Shown here piece by piece: positions 51,633 through 58,383 of a stretch of 58,383 nt of DNA. Below the pieces are notes generated by a model. The model did not search any database. It was not told the origin of the DNA and saw only the letters and a program-made list of their open reading frames with translations. Both the position numbers and the translations under genes were made by a program. The stretch lies in the NCBI GenBank assembly GCA_964385635.1, contig CAYLPU010000022.1, forward strand, positions 1 to 58,383, written 5' to 3'. How positions within the stretch are numbered: the stretch's first letter is position 1; each line of letters opens with the position of its first letter. Origin of the DNA: CAYLPU01 sp964385635. GTDB taxonomy: Bacteria; Chloroflexota; Anaerolineae; B4-G1.

Positions 51633-51666
51633 AGAAACCGGGTTTTTTCCCAAAAACCCGGTTTCT
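51633..51666. repeat. Palindrome identical in its arms to the one at 30402-30435
   Basis: AGAAACCGGGTTTTT and AAAAACCCGGTTTCT, loop TCCC. It marks the point where the fdrA remnant begins. Confidence 0.85.
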
Positions 51667-51669
51667 GGA

Positions 51670-52272
51670 AGGGCCAGCCGCCAACTGCCGGCCGAACTGA
51701 AGAAACGCTTGAAGCCGGGCCAAAAGTACCTGCGCGGGCTCTTCAGCGGCGGTGCGCTGGCAGCCGAGGCGTTCATCTTGTGGGAGGAGATTCTGGGAGA
51801 CGTTTTCTCCAACGTGGCGGCGGCCCCCCGGCTAAAGTTAGAAGATGCCGCCCGAAGCGACGGGAACTGCGCGGTGGATCTGGGGGAGGACGAGTTCACC
51901 GTGAGCCGCCCCCACCCGATGATAAATAATGACCTGCGCATCCGCCGCCTGATGCAGGAGGCGAGCGACCCGGAGGTGGCAGTGATCCTGCTCGATGTGG
52001 TGCTGGGCTACGGCGCGCACCCCGACCCGGCGAGCGAACTGGGGCCAGCCATCCGCCAGGCGCGGGAGCACGCCACCGGCGAGGGGCGGGAGTTGGTCGT
52101 CGTGACCTCGGTGACAGGGACGGAGGGTGACCCGCAGGGGTTGAGCCGGCAGGTGCGGGCGCTGGAGGAGGCGGGAGCGGTCGTCTGCGGGTGCAACGCG
52201 GCGGCGGCGCGGCTGGCGGGGTTTGTTGCAACGTGGTTAAGGGATATCACTTGTTTAGGCGGAATTTCCTGA
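51670..52272 (+). pseudogene. fdrA: Truncated 3' part of an fdrA-like acyl-CoA synthetase gene
   Basis: The frame carries the C-terminal third of FdrA: YLRGLFSGGALAAEAFILWE, DLGEDEFTVSRPHPMINNDL, AVILLDVVLGYGAHPDPASE and VTSVTGTEGDPQGLSRQVRA. FdrA is normally over 500 residues; here the first two thirds are gone and a palindromic element sits at the break. The natural tail (AGFVAA then stop in the copy at 52958) is replaced by a foreign end because an inverted-repeat unit starts at 52255. ATG codons within the frame exist, but a functional product is unlikely. Confidence 0.75.
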
Positions 52273-52815
52273 TGCCCAGATGGGAGAATCAGACGTGGAG
52301 ATAATCAAGAGCTCGAGACACCAGAAGATAATCGGCAACTTTGGCGAGAACCTGATATGCAATTGGCTATCCAGATCGGGATTTGAGGTGACGCTTGTCG
52401 ACCATACAGGGATTGATGTAGTGGCCTATAACCCTTCGACGAAGCAACGTCTTGGTATTACTGTCAAATCAAGGACAAGGGATATTGGGAAAGAAGAAGA
52501 GAGCGTTAACATCCTTTCTTATCAGAAGGCGAAAAGCGACCGAGAGAAACTGTTGGATGCTTGTGAGGCATTTGCCTGCGATCCGTGGGTAGCGGTCTAT
52601 ACGGAAACTCTGGAGTATGCTGACGTTTACCTTACAAGCCTGAAGAATTTCGACAGAGAATATCGCAGTGAGAAGGCCAAAGCCATTGATACATGGAAGA
52701 TGACCAAGAAATACAAGGAGCGATACGAACAAGATCCCAATGTCAAGCACATCAGAATGGAGTTTCATGCCACAAATTGGAAGTGGTTTCGGTAAACACT
52801 GAGAATTCCGCCTAA
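52255..52815. mobile_element. 561-bp unit bounded by perfect 12-bp inverted repeats, carrying one nuclease-like gene
   Basis: TTAGGCGGAATT (52255-52266) and AATTCCGCCTAA (52804-52815) are exact complements. The left copy lies 13 bases before the gene and the right copy 8 bases after its stop. Sequence matching the repeat at 57253 resumes directly after the right copy, which suggests a discrete insertion. No transposase is inside. Confidence 0.55.
52280..52795 (+). CDS. PD-(D/E)XK-like nuclease candidate
   Basis: 171 residues. HQKIIGNFGENLICNWLSRS gives the helix with glutamate; GFEVTLVDHTGIDVVAYNPS supplies the strand with aspartate; RLGITVKSRTRDIGK has the lysine strand, but the usual acidic residue two places before the lysine is threonine. 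The rest (AFACDPWVAVYTETLEYADV, YLTSLKNFDREYR) resembles DUF4365-like or Holliday-resolvase-like domains. Base composition is clearly more AT-rich than the fdrA remnant beside it, consistent with transfer. No strong ribosome-binding site is seen before the ATG at 52280. It may be a restriction-type or repair nuclease. Confidence 0.6.
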   Translation: MGESDVEIIKSSRHQKIIGNFGENLICNWLSRSGFEVTLVDHTGIDVVAYNPSTKQRLGITVKSRTRDIGKEEESVNILSYQKAKSDREKLLDACEAFACDPWVAVYTETLEYADVYLTSLKNFDREYRSEKAKAIDTWKMTKKYKERYEQDPNVKHIRMEFHATNWKWFR

Positions 52816-52998
52816 GTTATGGTCGGCAGCGCAGTCGCCCACTCCGCCGCCACTACCGAACCGGACGTGACAGGCGCTCGAAACCGTACCGACCGGGGAG
52901 GTTGCCCCTCGACGCGGCAACGTCCACGATGTGGGGCGCACCGTCATCCACGAGCAGGGGGGCGGCGGCGCGGCTAGCGGGGTTTGTTGCGGCGTAGT
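52813..52998. repeat. Repeat R copy 1 plus a 40-base fdrA tail copy
   Basis: 52813-52950 matches 56303-56433 and 57253-57434 (shared words CGACGCGGCAACGTCCACGA and GCGCACCGTCA). It is followed at 52956-52998 by a second copy of the fdrA 3' end reading AARLAGFVAA then stop. It lies between the lone nuclease gene and the restriction gene. Confidence 0.75.
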
Positions 52999-53015
52999 TG
53001 AAAGGAGATGTATCC

Positions 53016-53888
53016 GTGGAGATTGATTACAAGAGGCTGTTCGAGGATCTCACGAGTCGGTATAGAGGCGCTGACCCACGAGCCCTTATTCAGGTTCTCC
53101 GGCCCATCCTGATCCCCATTCATAGTCTCGACAAAGAGGTAATAAAGATCCCAGGTCAGAATCACTACAGGGCCTCTTTTTCGGTGGCCATAAATGAAGC
53201 CAACCAGGAAATCATTGTTCGCGGCAGAACAGGCAAATTTGTGCCCAAGGAGTATGCTGACGGAGGGGTTTGGAAAGAAATAGCCAAAGGTCGAATCATT
53301 GACGTCAATTACGAGACGGGTATCGCGATGGGTGAAGTTTACACCGGGGGGACGAAAACACAGCTCAAGAAGGCATTACAGGAACTCTCAGAAGATGATT
53401 ATCTCGAGATAGACCAATATGGAGCAGCGGCGAAGGTACTAAGTGGTTTGGTAGAATACTCTTTTGCCAGGATAGCGAGAGAAAGCGGATACAAAGTCAA
53501 GCGCATGCCAGAGGATATGGCTCGTCATCTAGGCGCTTACTACCATTACGACTTTGAACTTGAGCGGGGTGGTGTTGTCAAGAAGGCCGAAGTCAAATCT
53601 CTTTGGGGTACGAATACGAGGTATGCCCGTCTCATACATGGCAAGACAAAAGAGTATAGCACTAGCAGTTGTAAATTCGACACCCAGGACATTTTTGCGG
53701 TCAGTCTTTTCCTACGCACTGGCGATATTCGAGACTTTGCATTCGCTCGCTCTATTCCCATTGATGTCAAACCGTATGGTTTGCCGAGGTCATCAAAGCA
53801 CCCTGAATACGTCAATCAAAATCCCTCTTGTAAAGTTGGAGACGGTACTTGGTTTGCAACAATCGATGAGGTCTGGGACCTGGATTGA
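53016..53888 (+). CDS. Restriction endonuclease candidate, PD-(D/E)XK type
   Basis: 290 residues. The C-terminal half has HYDFELERGGVVKKAEVKSL followed by WGTNTRYARLI, the D...E-x-K arrangement of PD-(D/E)XK nucleases. The N-terminal half (VEIDYKRLFEDLTSRYRGAD) is unassigned. I start at GTG 53016, which has AAAGGAG 8 bases upstream. The gene runs convergent with the methylase gene and overlaps its 3' end by 73 bases; the shared stretch is coding on both strands. It is probably the nuclease partner of that methylase. No clear promoter precedes it, so it may depend on upstream readthrough. Confidence 0.7.
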   Translation: MEIDYKRLFEDLTSRYRGADPRALIQVLRPILIPIHSLDKEVIKIPGQNHYRASFSVAINEANQEIIVRGRTGKFVPKEYADGGVWKEIAKGRIIDVNYETGIAMGEVYTGGTKTQLKKALQELSEDDYLEIDQYGAAAKVLSGLVEYSFARIARESGYKVKRMPEDMARHLGAYYHYDFELERGGVVKKAEVKSLWGTNTRYARLIHGKTKEYSTSSCKFDTQDIFAVSLFLRTGDIRDFAFARSIPIDVKPYGLPRSSKHPEYVNQNPSCKVGDGTWFATIDEVWDLD

Positions 53889-56155
53889 GTCGAGGTAACT
53901 CTCTGGTTCTGACCCTCCCAGTCCTGGATGGACTCGGCAAGGGTGGTGGTAAAATCGGCGCGTACAGCGCGAGTCCGTTTCTCCAAATCGAGAATCGATT
54001 CAGCCTGATCCTCGAGGGTATCTATCTCTTGTTTCTTGATCGGTAACAGAATGTCCAGCAGGCATTGCTCGTCTATTGCAGGATAGGCGATGCCAATCGT
54101 ATTTCTCAAGACCTGCATGGTGACGAAATCGGTTTTCAGGAGATAGGCCAAGACAAGTGGATGAATCCCGTGCGGGCGGAGAACAGCCAATCCTGTCGAG
54201 CATACGGCACCATCTTGTTCTGTCTGGATTACTCCTATCGTCCGTCGCTCTGGACGAACGGTAGAAAACAGTACGTCACCTGCCCGCACGAGTTTCCGTG
54301 CCCGGCTTGGGGCCTCGGCGCAAAGAACAGTTTTTGTTCGAACGGTGCAAGCCTCAGAATCAATGCCTGAAATCTCGATGTATTGAAAAGTGCCGGTGCC
54401 CCATCTTCTTGGATCTGTCCTGTCGTTAGCCAGTTGAGCAACGCTAGACAAAAAGATGTCACCAACAGCAGGATTGTTTATTCTCTGTTCAATTTCGATG
54501 GGCAGAGATACGTGGTAGTTTGCATCCCAACGACTCGAATGTTCGACACTGTTTACTCGTCTACCGTAAGCGGAGGCACGGGTTGGGTCCGAAAATGCTC
54601 GCAGAATCTCGAGTAGGTCTCCATGACCGTTTCTGGTTTTAGTTCTGTGGGCATTCTTGGTGCGCACACTAAATCCCACGTCTTGACATACCGCGAAGAA
54701 AGAAACGTTGCGCTTTGCATCTGGCTCCTTCAATTTGCGGACGTGAAGGATTGATGTTTTTGTATTCGTACCCGCTGCGCGAAATGTGACTTCTGGCAGA
54801 GAGACCACACTCCGTATGTCTATACTATCGCGAATGTTCCTTCTCAGGTCTTTATAAATGCCCTTGTTCGTTAGAATACTATCGGGTACAATAGCGAGAA
54901 ATTGCCCCCCTGGAGCCAGCCAGTCCAGGTATCTCTCGATAAACAGCAACTCGGAATTCATTGTCGTGGGTGATCTACTAGACCACGTACCTGCAATTTG
55001 ATACTGCCTCAAGTCGTTTTCCTGAAACTCGGCGCCAAAGGGGGGGTTGGTCAATATCAATCTTACTCGGCCTTCCAGTGATTTTGTAAAACCTGAGTCT
55101 GACCCAGAACGCGCTAAAGCATTGGAGAGGTGAAGATGAGCGGCAGGAAATCCAAACATAGCCATATTTGTTAGGGCTAATCTAATCATTCTCTCACTTT
55201 TGTCAATGCCGGCAATAACGTTTGTGACCATGTTTTGTGTCCACGCATCCTGAGAATCTGCGCCATGTCTTTCGACTACTTTACTACAAAGTATCCTTAT
55301 CACTTCAGTTAAAAATGAACCCACTCCACAGGAGGGATCTAGAATCAGCCCGAAATTGACGCACTCGACTGGGTCACACAGGGTGCTCAGTTCAGAAGCA
55401 GACATATCTTGAATGGCAAGTCTTACCATGAACCTTACTACCTCAGTGGGAGTCAAGTATTGTCCTAATTCCTTTTCATTGACAAATGAGTCAGCCAGGA
55501 ACTTGCCAAAAACGTCGTTGAGCACGTCTATACCTCTGATATTGTCAATATCCTTCAACATACTTTTATGTGCCAGACGCTCAAACGCCTCAATAATCTC
55601 AATGGCCAGGATGTTTTCTTGTTTCTTTAGTTCGAGTTCAAAATCACCCGGTTCCATTTCGTGACCGAGCGACTTGGGCAAGTGTCTATTAAAAGCATCC
55701 TTTACAAACCTGCTCAGAGATTGGGCTGAACCTTCGATACTGACATTGTCACCCAGGACAGTTTTCCTGGATATGCCTCCCTCTGACATAATGTGAGCGA
55801 AGAGTAACTTGGATAACTCGTCCAGAGCTTGATTTCGTGATGACAAACGCCCGCGCCTGTGTAGGGCTTGGCGGAGTTCCATCAAAGTTTGGTCTAATGC
55901 TTCCCTGATATATGACTCATTCACCAGGGAAGGTAGCTCGTAGAAGGATCTCTGTTCGGCTACGTGTTGGTTGGCAGATCGAATACTGGCGTATATCTCT
56001 CTTAACTGTCCTTCAACTAGTGGTCTGGGCACGCTTTCTTTATTTAGCCATCGTCCAATAGTGGACGGGGATATGCCTAGTTCTTTCGCCAGTGATTCGC
56101 GGGAGTAATCGTAGCGATCCAGAATCTCTTTCAGAAGCAGATGAATGGGCTCCAT
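53816..56155 (-). CDS. HTH-N6-adenine methylase-specificity fusion (type I-like/IIG modification protein)
   Basis: 779 residues. It begins with a Cro/XRE-type helix-turn-helix (SRESLAKELGISPSTIGRWL), then a HsdM-like methylase: KELGQYLTPTEVVRFMVRLA, motif I LILDPSCGVGSFLTEVI and motif IV LILTNPPFGAEF. After about residue 570 comes a specificity-like domain with DVLFSTVRPERRTIGVIQTE and a C-terminal coiled coil. The start at 56155 has GGACCAGGA upstream. The promoter carries two matching palindromes, so the HTH may regulate its own gene and thereby the restriction system. The 3' end overlaps the convergent nuclease gene. Confidence 0.87.
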   Translation of the reverse strand: MEPIHLLLKEILDRYDYSRESLAKELGISPSTIGRWLNKESVPRPLVEGQLREIYASIRSANQHVAEQRSFYELPSLVNESYIREALDQTLMELRQALHRRGRLSSRNQALDELSKLLFAHIMSEGGISRKTVLGDNVSIEGSAQSLSRFVKDAFNRHLPKSLGHEMEPGDFELELKKQENILAIEIIEAFERLAHKSMLKDIDNIRGIDVLNDVFGKFLADSFVNEKELGQYLTPTEVVRFMVRLAIQDMSASELSTLCDPVECVNFGLILDPSCGVGSFLTEVIRILCSKVVERHGADSQDAWTQNMVTNVIAGIDKSERMIRLALTNMAMFGFPAAHLHLSNALARSGSDSGFTKSLEGRVRLILTNPPFGAEFQENDLRQYQIAGTWSSRSPTTMNSELLFIERYLDWLAPGGQFLAIVPDSILTNKGIYKDLRRNIRDSIDIRSVVSLPEVTFRAAGTNTKTSILHVRKLKEPDAKRNVSFFAVCQDVGFSVRTKNAHRTKTRNGHGDLLEILRAFSDPTRASAYGRRVNSVEHSSRWDANYHVSLPIEIEQRINNPAVGDIFLSSVAQLANDRTDPRRWGTGTFQYIEISGIDSEACTVRTKTVLCAEAPSRARKLVRAGDVLFSTVRPERRTIGVIQTEQDGAVCSTGLAVLRPHGIHPLVLAYLLKTDFVTMQVLRNTIGIAYPAIDEQCLLDILLPIKKQEIDTLEDQAESILDLEKRTRAVRADFTTTLAESIQDWEGQNQRVTSTQSRSQTSSIVANQVPSPTLQEGF

Positions 56156-56194
56156 ATTCCTGGTCCTTTCGTTCAGATGGCTTGCTTGAGGTTT

Positions 56195-56248
56195 ATTATA
56201 CACGACGTGTAAAGGAAATGCAAGTCTAGAAATTGTACACGCCGTGTT
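56195..56248 (-). promoter_or_regulatory. Methylase promoter with two operator palindromes
   Basis: On the minus strand TTGCAT (56223-56218), 17-base spacer, TATAAT (56200-56195). Palindrome TACACGACGTGTA lies at 56199-56211, between the -35 box and the -10 box and overlapping the latter. A second, TACACGCCGTGTT, lies at 56236-56248, 37 bases away centre to centre. The layout resembles autoregulated controller sites. Confidence 0.75.
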
Positions 56249-56302
56249 ATTGGACATCAGTGGATTTTGACGCATCTGCCTAACACAACTCGCTCTGCGA
56301 TC

Positions 56303-56433
56303 CGTTCGCTCGAAACCGTGCCGGCTGGGGAGATTGTCCCTTGACGCGGCAACGTCCACGACATGGAGCGCACCGTCACTCACGAGCGCATCACCTGCCG
56401 GACGGTTCTACGAGGTTCTTGGCAAGCGGCTGA
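56303..56433. repeat. Repeat R copy 2
   Basis: Matches 57305-57434 closely (CGCTCGAAACCG..., CACCGTCACTCACGAGCGCAT, GACGGTTCTACGAGGTTC). It lies between the methylase promoter and the SUMF1-like gene. Confidence 0.8.
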
Positions 56434-56503
56434 GTACTGGCACTCCTACCGCGATGGCGGCCGCGCTGAAACAAAGGCTCTTCCACAATTCCAAAAGGAG
56501 AAA

Positions 56504-57238
56504 ATGACAATGGCCAACGCTACTGGAGAAGAAGTCGTTTTGGTTCCTGGTGGCGAGTTCCTTATGGGCTCGGATTCAGAGGGAGATCACAGCCCCGTTC
56601 ACAAGGTATACGTTGACTCCTTCTACATGGACAAGTATGAGGTAACTAACGCGCAGTACCTGAGGTTCTGCGAAGCAACAGGACACCGACTGCCAGAATT
56701 CTGGGGCATGGAAGGTTTCCGGTGTGGCCCTGACTACCCGAACCATCCGGTGGTTGGAGTGAGTTGGCGCGACGCTGCCGAGTATGCAGCGTGGTGTGGC
56801 AAGAGACTCCCGACCGAAGCAGAGTGGGAATATGCGGCCAGGGGGGGACTGGTGGGGATGGACTACCCCAACGGTGACACACTCCATCCTTCCGACGGGA
56901 ACTACAACCAGTCAGGCAAGGGTGGCCCGGTCGCGGTCGGCAGCTACCCGGCAAATGGCTTTGGCCTTTATGACATGCAGGGAAACATAGTCGAGTGGGT
57001 GTGGGATTACTACGATGCGGACTATTACTCGTCGAGTCCGATGGCGAATCCGAGGGGGCCGGAACCTGTAAGGTTCCATGTGATCCGCGGGGGTGGTTGG
57101 CATTCAGGTCCGTATTGTAGCAGGGTGTACTATCGGAACGCACTTCCGGCCAACTGGGTGGATTTCAATGTGGGTTTCCGGTGCGCTAAGGATTTCGAGT
57201 CGCACGACGATTCTGGCACAGAGGGCAGATCGCATTGA
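56504..57238 (+). CDS. SUMF1/formylglycine-generating-enzyme-like protein
   Basis: 244 residues. The family pattern is complete: VLVPGGEFLMGSDSEGD, VYVDSFYMDKYEVTNAQYLR, HPVVGVSWRDAAEYAAWCGK, RLPTEAEWEYAARGG, GLYDMQGNIVEWVWDYYDAD and VIRGGGWHSGPYC...GFRCAKD. The oxidase members convert a Cys or Ser of sulfatases to formylglycine; many bacterial relatives have other or unknown roles. The cysteine pattern of the copper-type active site is not clearly present, so catalysis is open. AAGGAG lies 5 bases before the ATG at 56504. No sulfatase is nearby; the gene sits in the restriction island between repeat copies. Confidence 0.88.
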   Translation: MTMANATGEEVVLVPGGEFLMGSDSEGDHSPVHKVYVDSFYMDKYEVTNAQYLRFCEATGHRLPEFWGMEGFRCGPDYPNHPVVGVSWRDAAEYAAWCGKRLPTEAEWEYAARGGLVGMDYPNGDTLHPSDGNYNQSGKGGPVAVGSYPANGFGLYDMQGNIVEWVWDYYDADYYSSSPMANPRGPEPVRFHVIRGGGWHSGPYCSRVYYRNALPANWVDFNVGFRCAKDFESHDDSGTEGRSH

Positions 57239-57252
57239 GCGCGCAGCCCAAG

Positions 57253-57434
57253 TCATGGTCGCCGGGGCAGTCGCCCACCCAGCCGCCACTACCGAAGCGG
57301 ATGTGACAGGCGCTCGAAACCGCACCGGCTGGGGAAATTGCCCCTCGACGCGGCAACGTCCACGATGTGGAGCGCACCGTCACTCACAAGCGCATCATCT
57401 GCCGGACGGTTCTACGAGGTTCCTGGCAAGCGTG
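57253..57434. repeat. Repeat R copy 3 (longest)
   Basis: 182 bases starting AAGTCATGGTCG, which matches copy 1 directly after the 12-bp inverted repeat, and continuing to GACGGTTCTACGAGGTTCCTGG. The minus strand of all three copies reads a similar peptide (SDGALHIVDVAASRGN in this copy), so the repeat may be a fragment of a real gene. Confidence 0.8.
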
Positions 57435-57479
57435 GGTGTAGTCGAAAGACACTTTGGTCAGGAGACCTGCGGCGAACAA

Positions 57480-57629
57480 GGTGAGGTTGATCGTCGTGGC
57501 CTCGGTGACGGGGACGGAAGGTGACCCGCAGGGGCTGGGCCGGCAGGTGCGGGCGCAGGAGGAGGTGGGGCGGTCGTCTGCGGTTGCAACACGGCGGCGG
57601 CGCGGCTGGCGGGATTCATCGTGGTTTAG
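57480..57629 (+). pseudogene. Third copy of the fdrA 3' end, frameshifted
   Basis: Reads RLIVVASVTGTEGDPQGLGR then VRAQEEVG, after which a missing base shifts the frame; the right frame ends LAGFIVV and TAG. It matches 52091-52235 closely. Its stop overlaps the MazF-type stop on the other strand. Confidence 0.75.
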
Positions 57630-57982
57630 AGGGAGACCAAGCCCAGGCTGATCATAATTGCCTCATCAACCTGGTGCACCGAGGCCTCGTCCAGTTGGCC
57701 AACGTATTGCTCTAAACGGCGCTTGTCCAGCATGCGAATCTGGTCCAGTCGAATGGCCGACGGTCTGGGCAGGCCACCAGCGCTTGCCGGGACGCGCACT
57801 TCGGTTGGATAGGGCTTCTTGGAGAGGGAGGTGGTCAGGGCCGCGACGATGATCGTCGGGGCGAAGCGGTTGCCGACGTCGTTCTGGATGATCAGCACCG
57901 GACGACGCCCGCCTTGCTCGTGACCGACGACCGGATCAAGCCTGGCGTAGTAGATCTGCCCCCGGCGGTACTGGTGTGGCAT
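57626..57982 (-). CDS. mazF: MazF/PemK-type endoribonuclease toxin
   Basis: 118 residues with the MazF pattern: RRGQIYYARLDPVVGHEQGG, RRPVLIIQNDVGNRFAPTII, VAALTTSLSKKPYPTEVRV, SAIRLDQIRMLDKRRLEQYV. The conserved Arg in GRRPVLI and the Thr/Ser near VAALTT are present, so RNA cleavage is expected. It starts 3 bases after the antitoxin stop, with GGGAGGAATAG upstream. Confidence 0.93.
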   Translation of the reverse strand: MPHQYRRGQIYYARLDPVVGHEQGGRRPVLIIQNDVGNRFAPTIIVAALTTSLSKKPYPTEVRVPASAGGLPRPSAIRLDQIRMLDKRRLEQYVGQLDEASVHQVDEAIMISLGLVSL

Positions 57983-57985
57983 AGG

Positions 57986-58261
57986 CTATTCCTCCCACGG
58001 GGCGTACCGATCCCAGGCTTCCTGCTCGGCGACATAGAATTCTTCCGCCATCTCCAGGCTCTCCTGGGCGCGGTAAAGGTAGCCCTCCTTGAGCAGCTCA
58101 CGCAGTTCGCGACGGTGCTGCTCCTCTAGGAACGCCTTCGCCGCCTGGCGGATGAACTGGCTGCGGTTGAAGTCAAGTTTGGCGGCCATCTCCTCGACCT
58201 GTTGCAGCAGGTCGGGAGGCATAGTGACGATAATGCGACGCATTGTTTGAGTTGTACTCAT
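57986..58261 (-). CDS. Ribbon-helix-helix antitoxin of the MazF pair
   Basis: 91 residues. RRIIVTMPPDLLQQVEEMAA and DFNRSQFIRQAAKAFLEEQ form a CopG/MetJ-type ribbon-helix-helix, followed by an acidic C-terminal helix region (YRAQESLEMAEEFYVAEQEA) that should cover the toxin. A CGAGGTGATATACG site precedes the ATG. It likely represses the promoter upstream through the palindrome at 58289-58303. Confidence 0.9.
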   Translation of the reverse strand: MSTTQTMRRIIVTMPPDLLQQVEEMAAKLDFNRSQFIRQAAKAFLEEQHRRELRELLKEGYLYRAQESLEMAEEFYVAEQEAWDRYAPWEE

Positions 58262-58288
58262 CGTATATCACCTCGGGTAATTATTGTG

Positions 58289-58326
58289 TATACTACAAGT
58301 ATATATCAATATTCATAACCTGTCAA
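58289..58326 (-). promoter_or_regulatory. MazEF promoter with operator palindrome
   Basis: On the minus strand TTGACA (58326-58321), 17-base spacer, TATACT (58303-58298). The perfect palindrome TATACTTGTAGTATA covers 58289-58303 and includes the -10 box, fitting autorepression by the ribbon-helix-helix protein. No feature was recognised from 58327 to the window end. Confidence 0.8.
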
Positions 58327-58383
58327 GAGGACGTATTCCCTCAAGTATAATCGCACCGAAGGCAGTTCGTTCCCTCAAATGAA

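Overview
The window reads as a piece of a fairly GC-rich chromosome from a Chloroflexota bacterium, most likely Anaerolineae-like. This is an inference. It rests on two large secreted proteins that both end in a YLPL-type tail, on a VanW protein and a sodium-pump type acyl-CoA decarboxylase operon, and on many short perfect palindromes scattered between and inside genes. No rRNA, tRNA or CRISPR array was seen.

Layout. 1-6.8 kb (+): a structured RNA with its own promoter and terminator, then a compact run of MazG-like pyrophosphohydrolase, metallophosphoesterase, ParB-like protein, archaeal-type prolyl-tRNA synthetase, peptide-binding lipoprotein and a DUF126-HD fusion. 6.8-13.2 kb (-): a three-gene operon of a DUF4062-STAND ATPase, a STAND-TPR ATPase and a radical SAM/SPASM enzyme. 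I regard it as the best candidate for an undescribed system. 13.3-16.5 kb (-): a sulfur-relay operon (double NifX-like, TusD/C/B-like, TusA, DsrE2) ending in its own ArsR regulator. 16.5-25.6 kb (-): an M4 metallopeptidase with ten PPC domains, preceded by an emfourin-like lipoprotein (predicted inhibitor), and a secreted beta-propeller protein.

25.6-36 kb is a worn defence island. It holds a cysteine peptidase with a small partner, gene fragments, a type IIG/ISP-like methyltransferase split by one in-frame TAG, a PLD-SNF2 helicase, and a DUF433/DUF5615 toxin-antitoxin pair. Two head-to-tail copies of a 208-bp MITE with 8-bp target duplications follow. 36.6-47.7 kb holds a HerA-like ATPase, an ECF sigma/anti-sigma operon, a rhomboid protease, a TolB-like lipoprotein, VanW and a CaiB-type CoA-transferase. 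47.7-51.5 kb (-) is a biotin-dependent, sodium-pump type decarboxylase operon.

51.6-57.6 kb is a small island built into the end of a broken fdrA gene. Pieces of the fdrA tail and of a second repeat recur three times around a lone nuclease-like gene flanked by 12-bp inverted repeats, a restriction-modification pair (nuclease gene convergent with an HTH-methylase-specificity fusion that has two operator palindromes at its promoter), and a formylglycine-generating-enzyme-like gene. The window ends with a MazEF-type toxin-antitoxin pair behind a near-consensus promoter.

A recurring theme is palindromic repeats sitting in frame inside genes (methyltransferase, helicase, biotin carrier), so that the repeat is translated as part of the protein.
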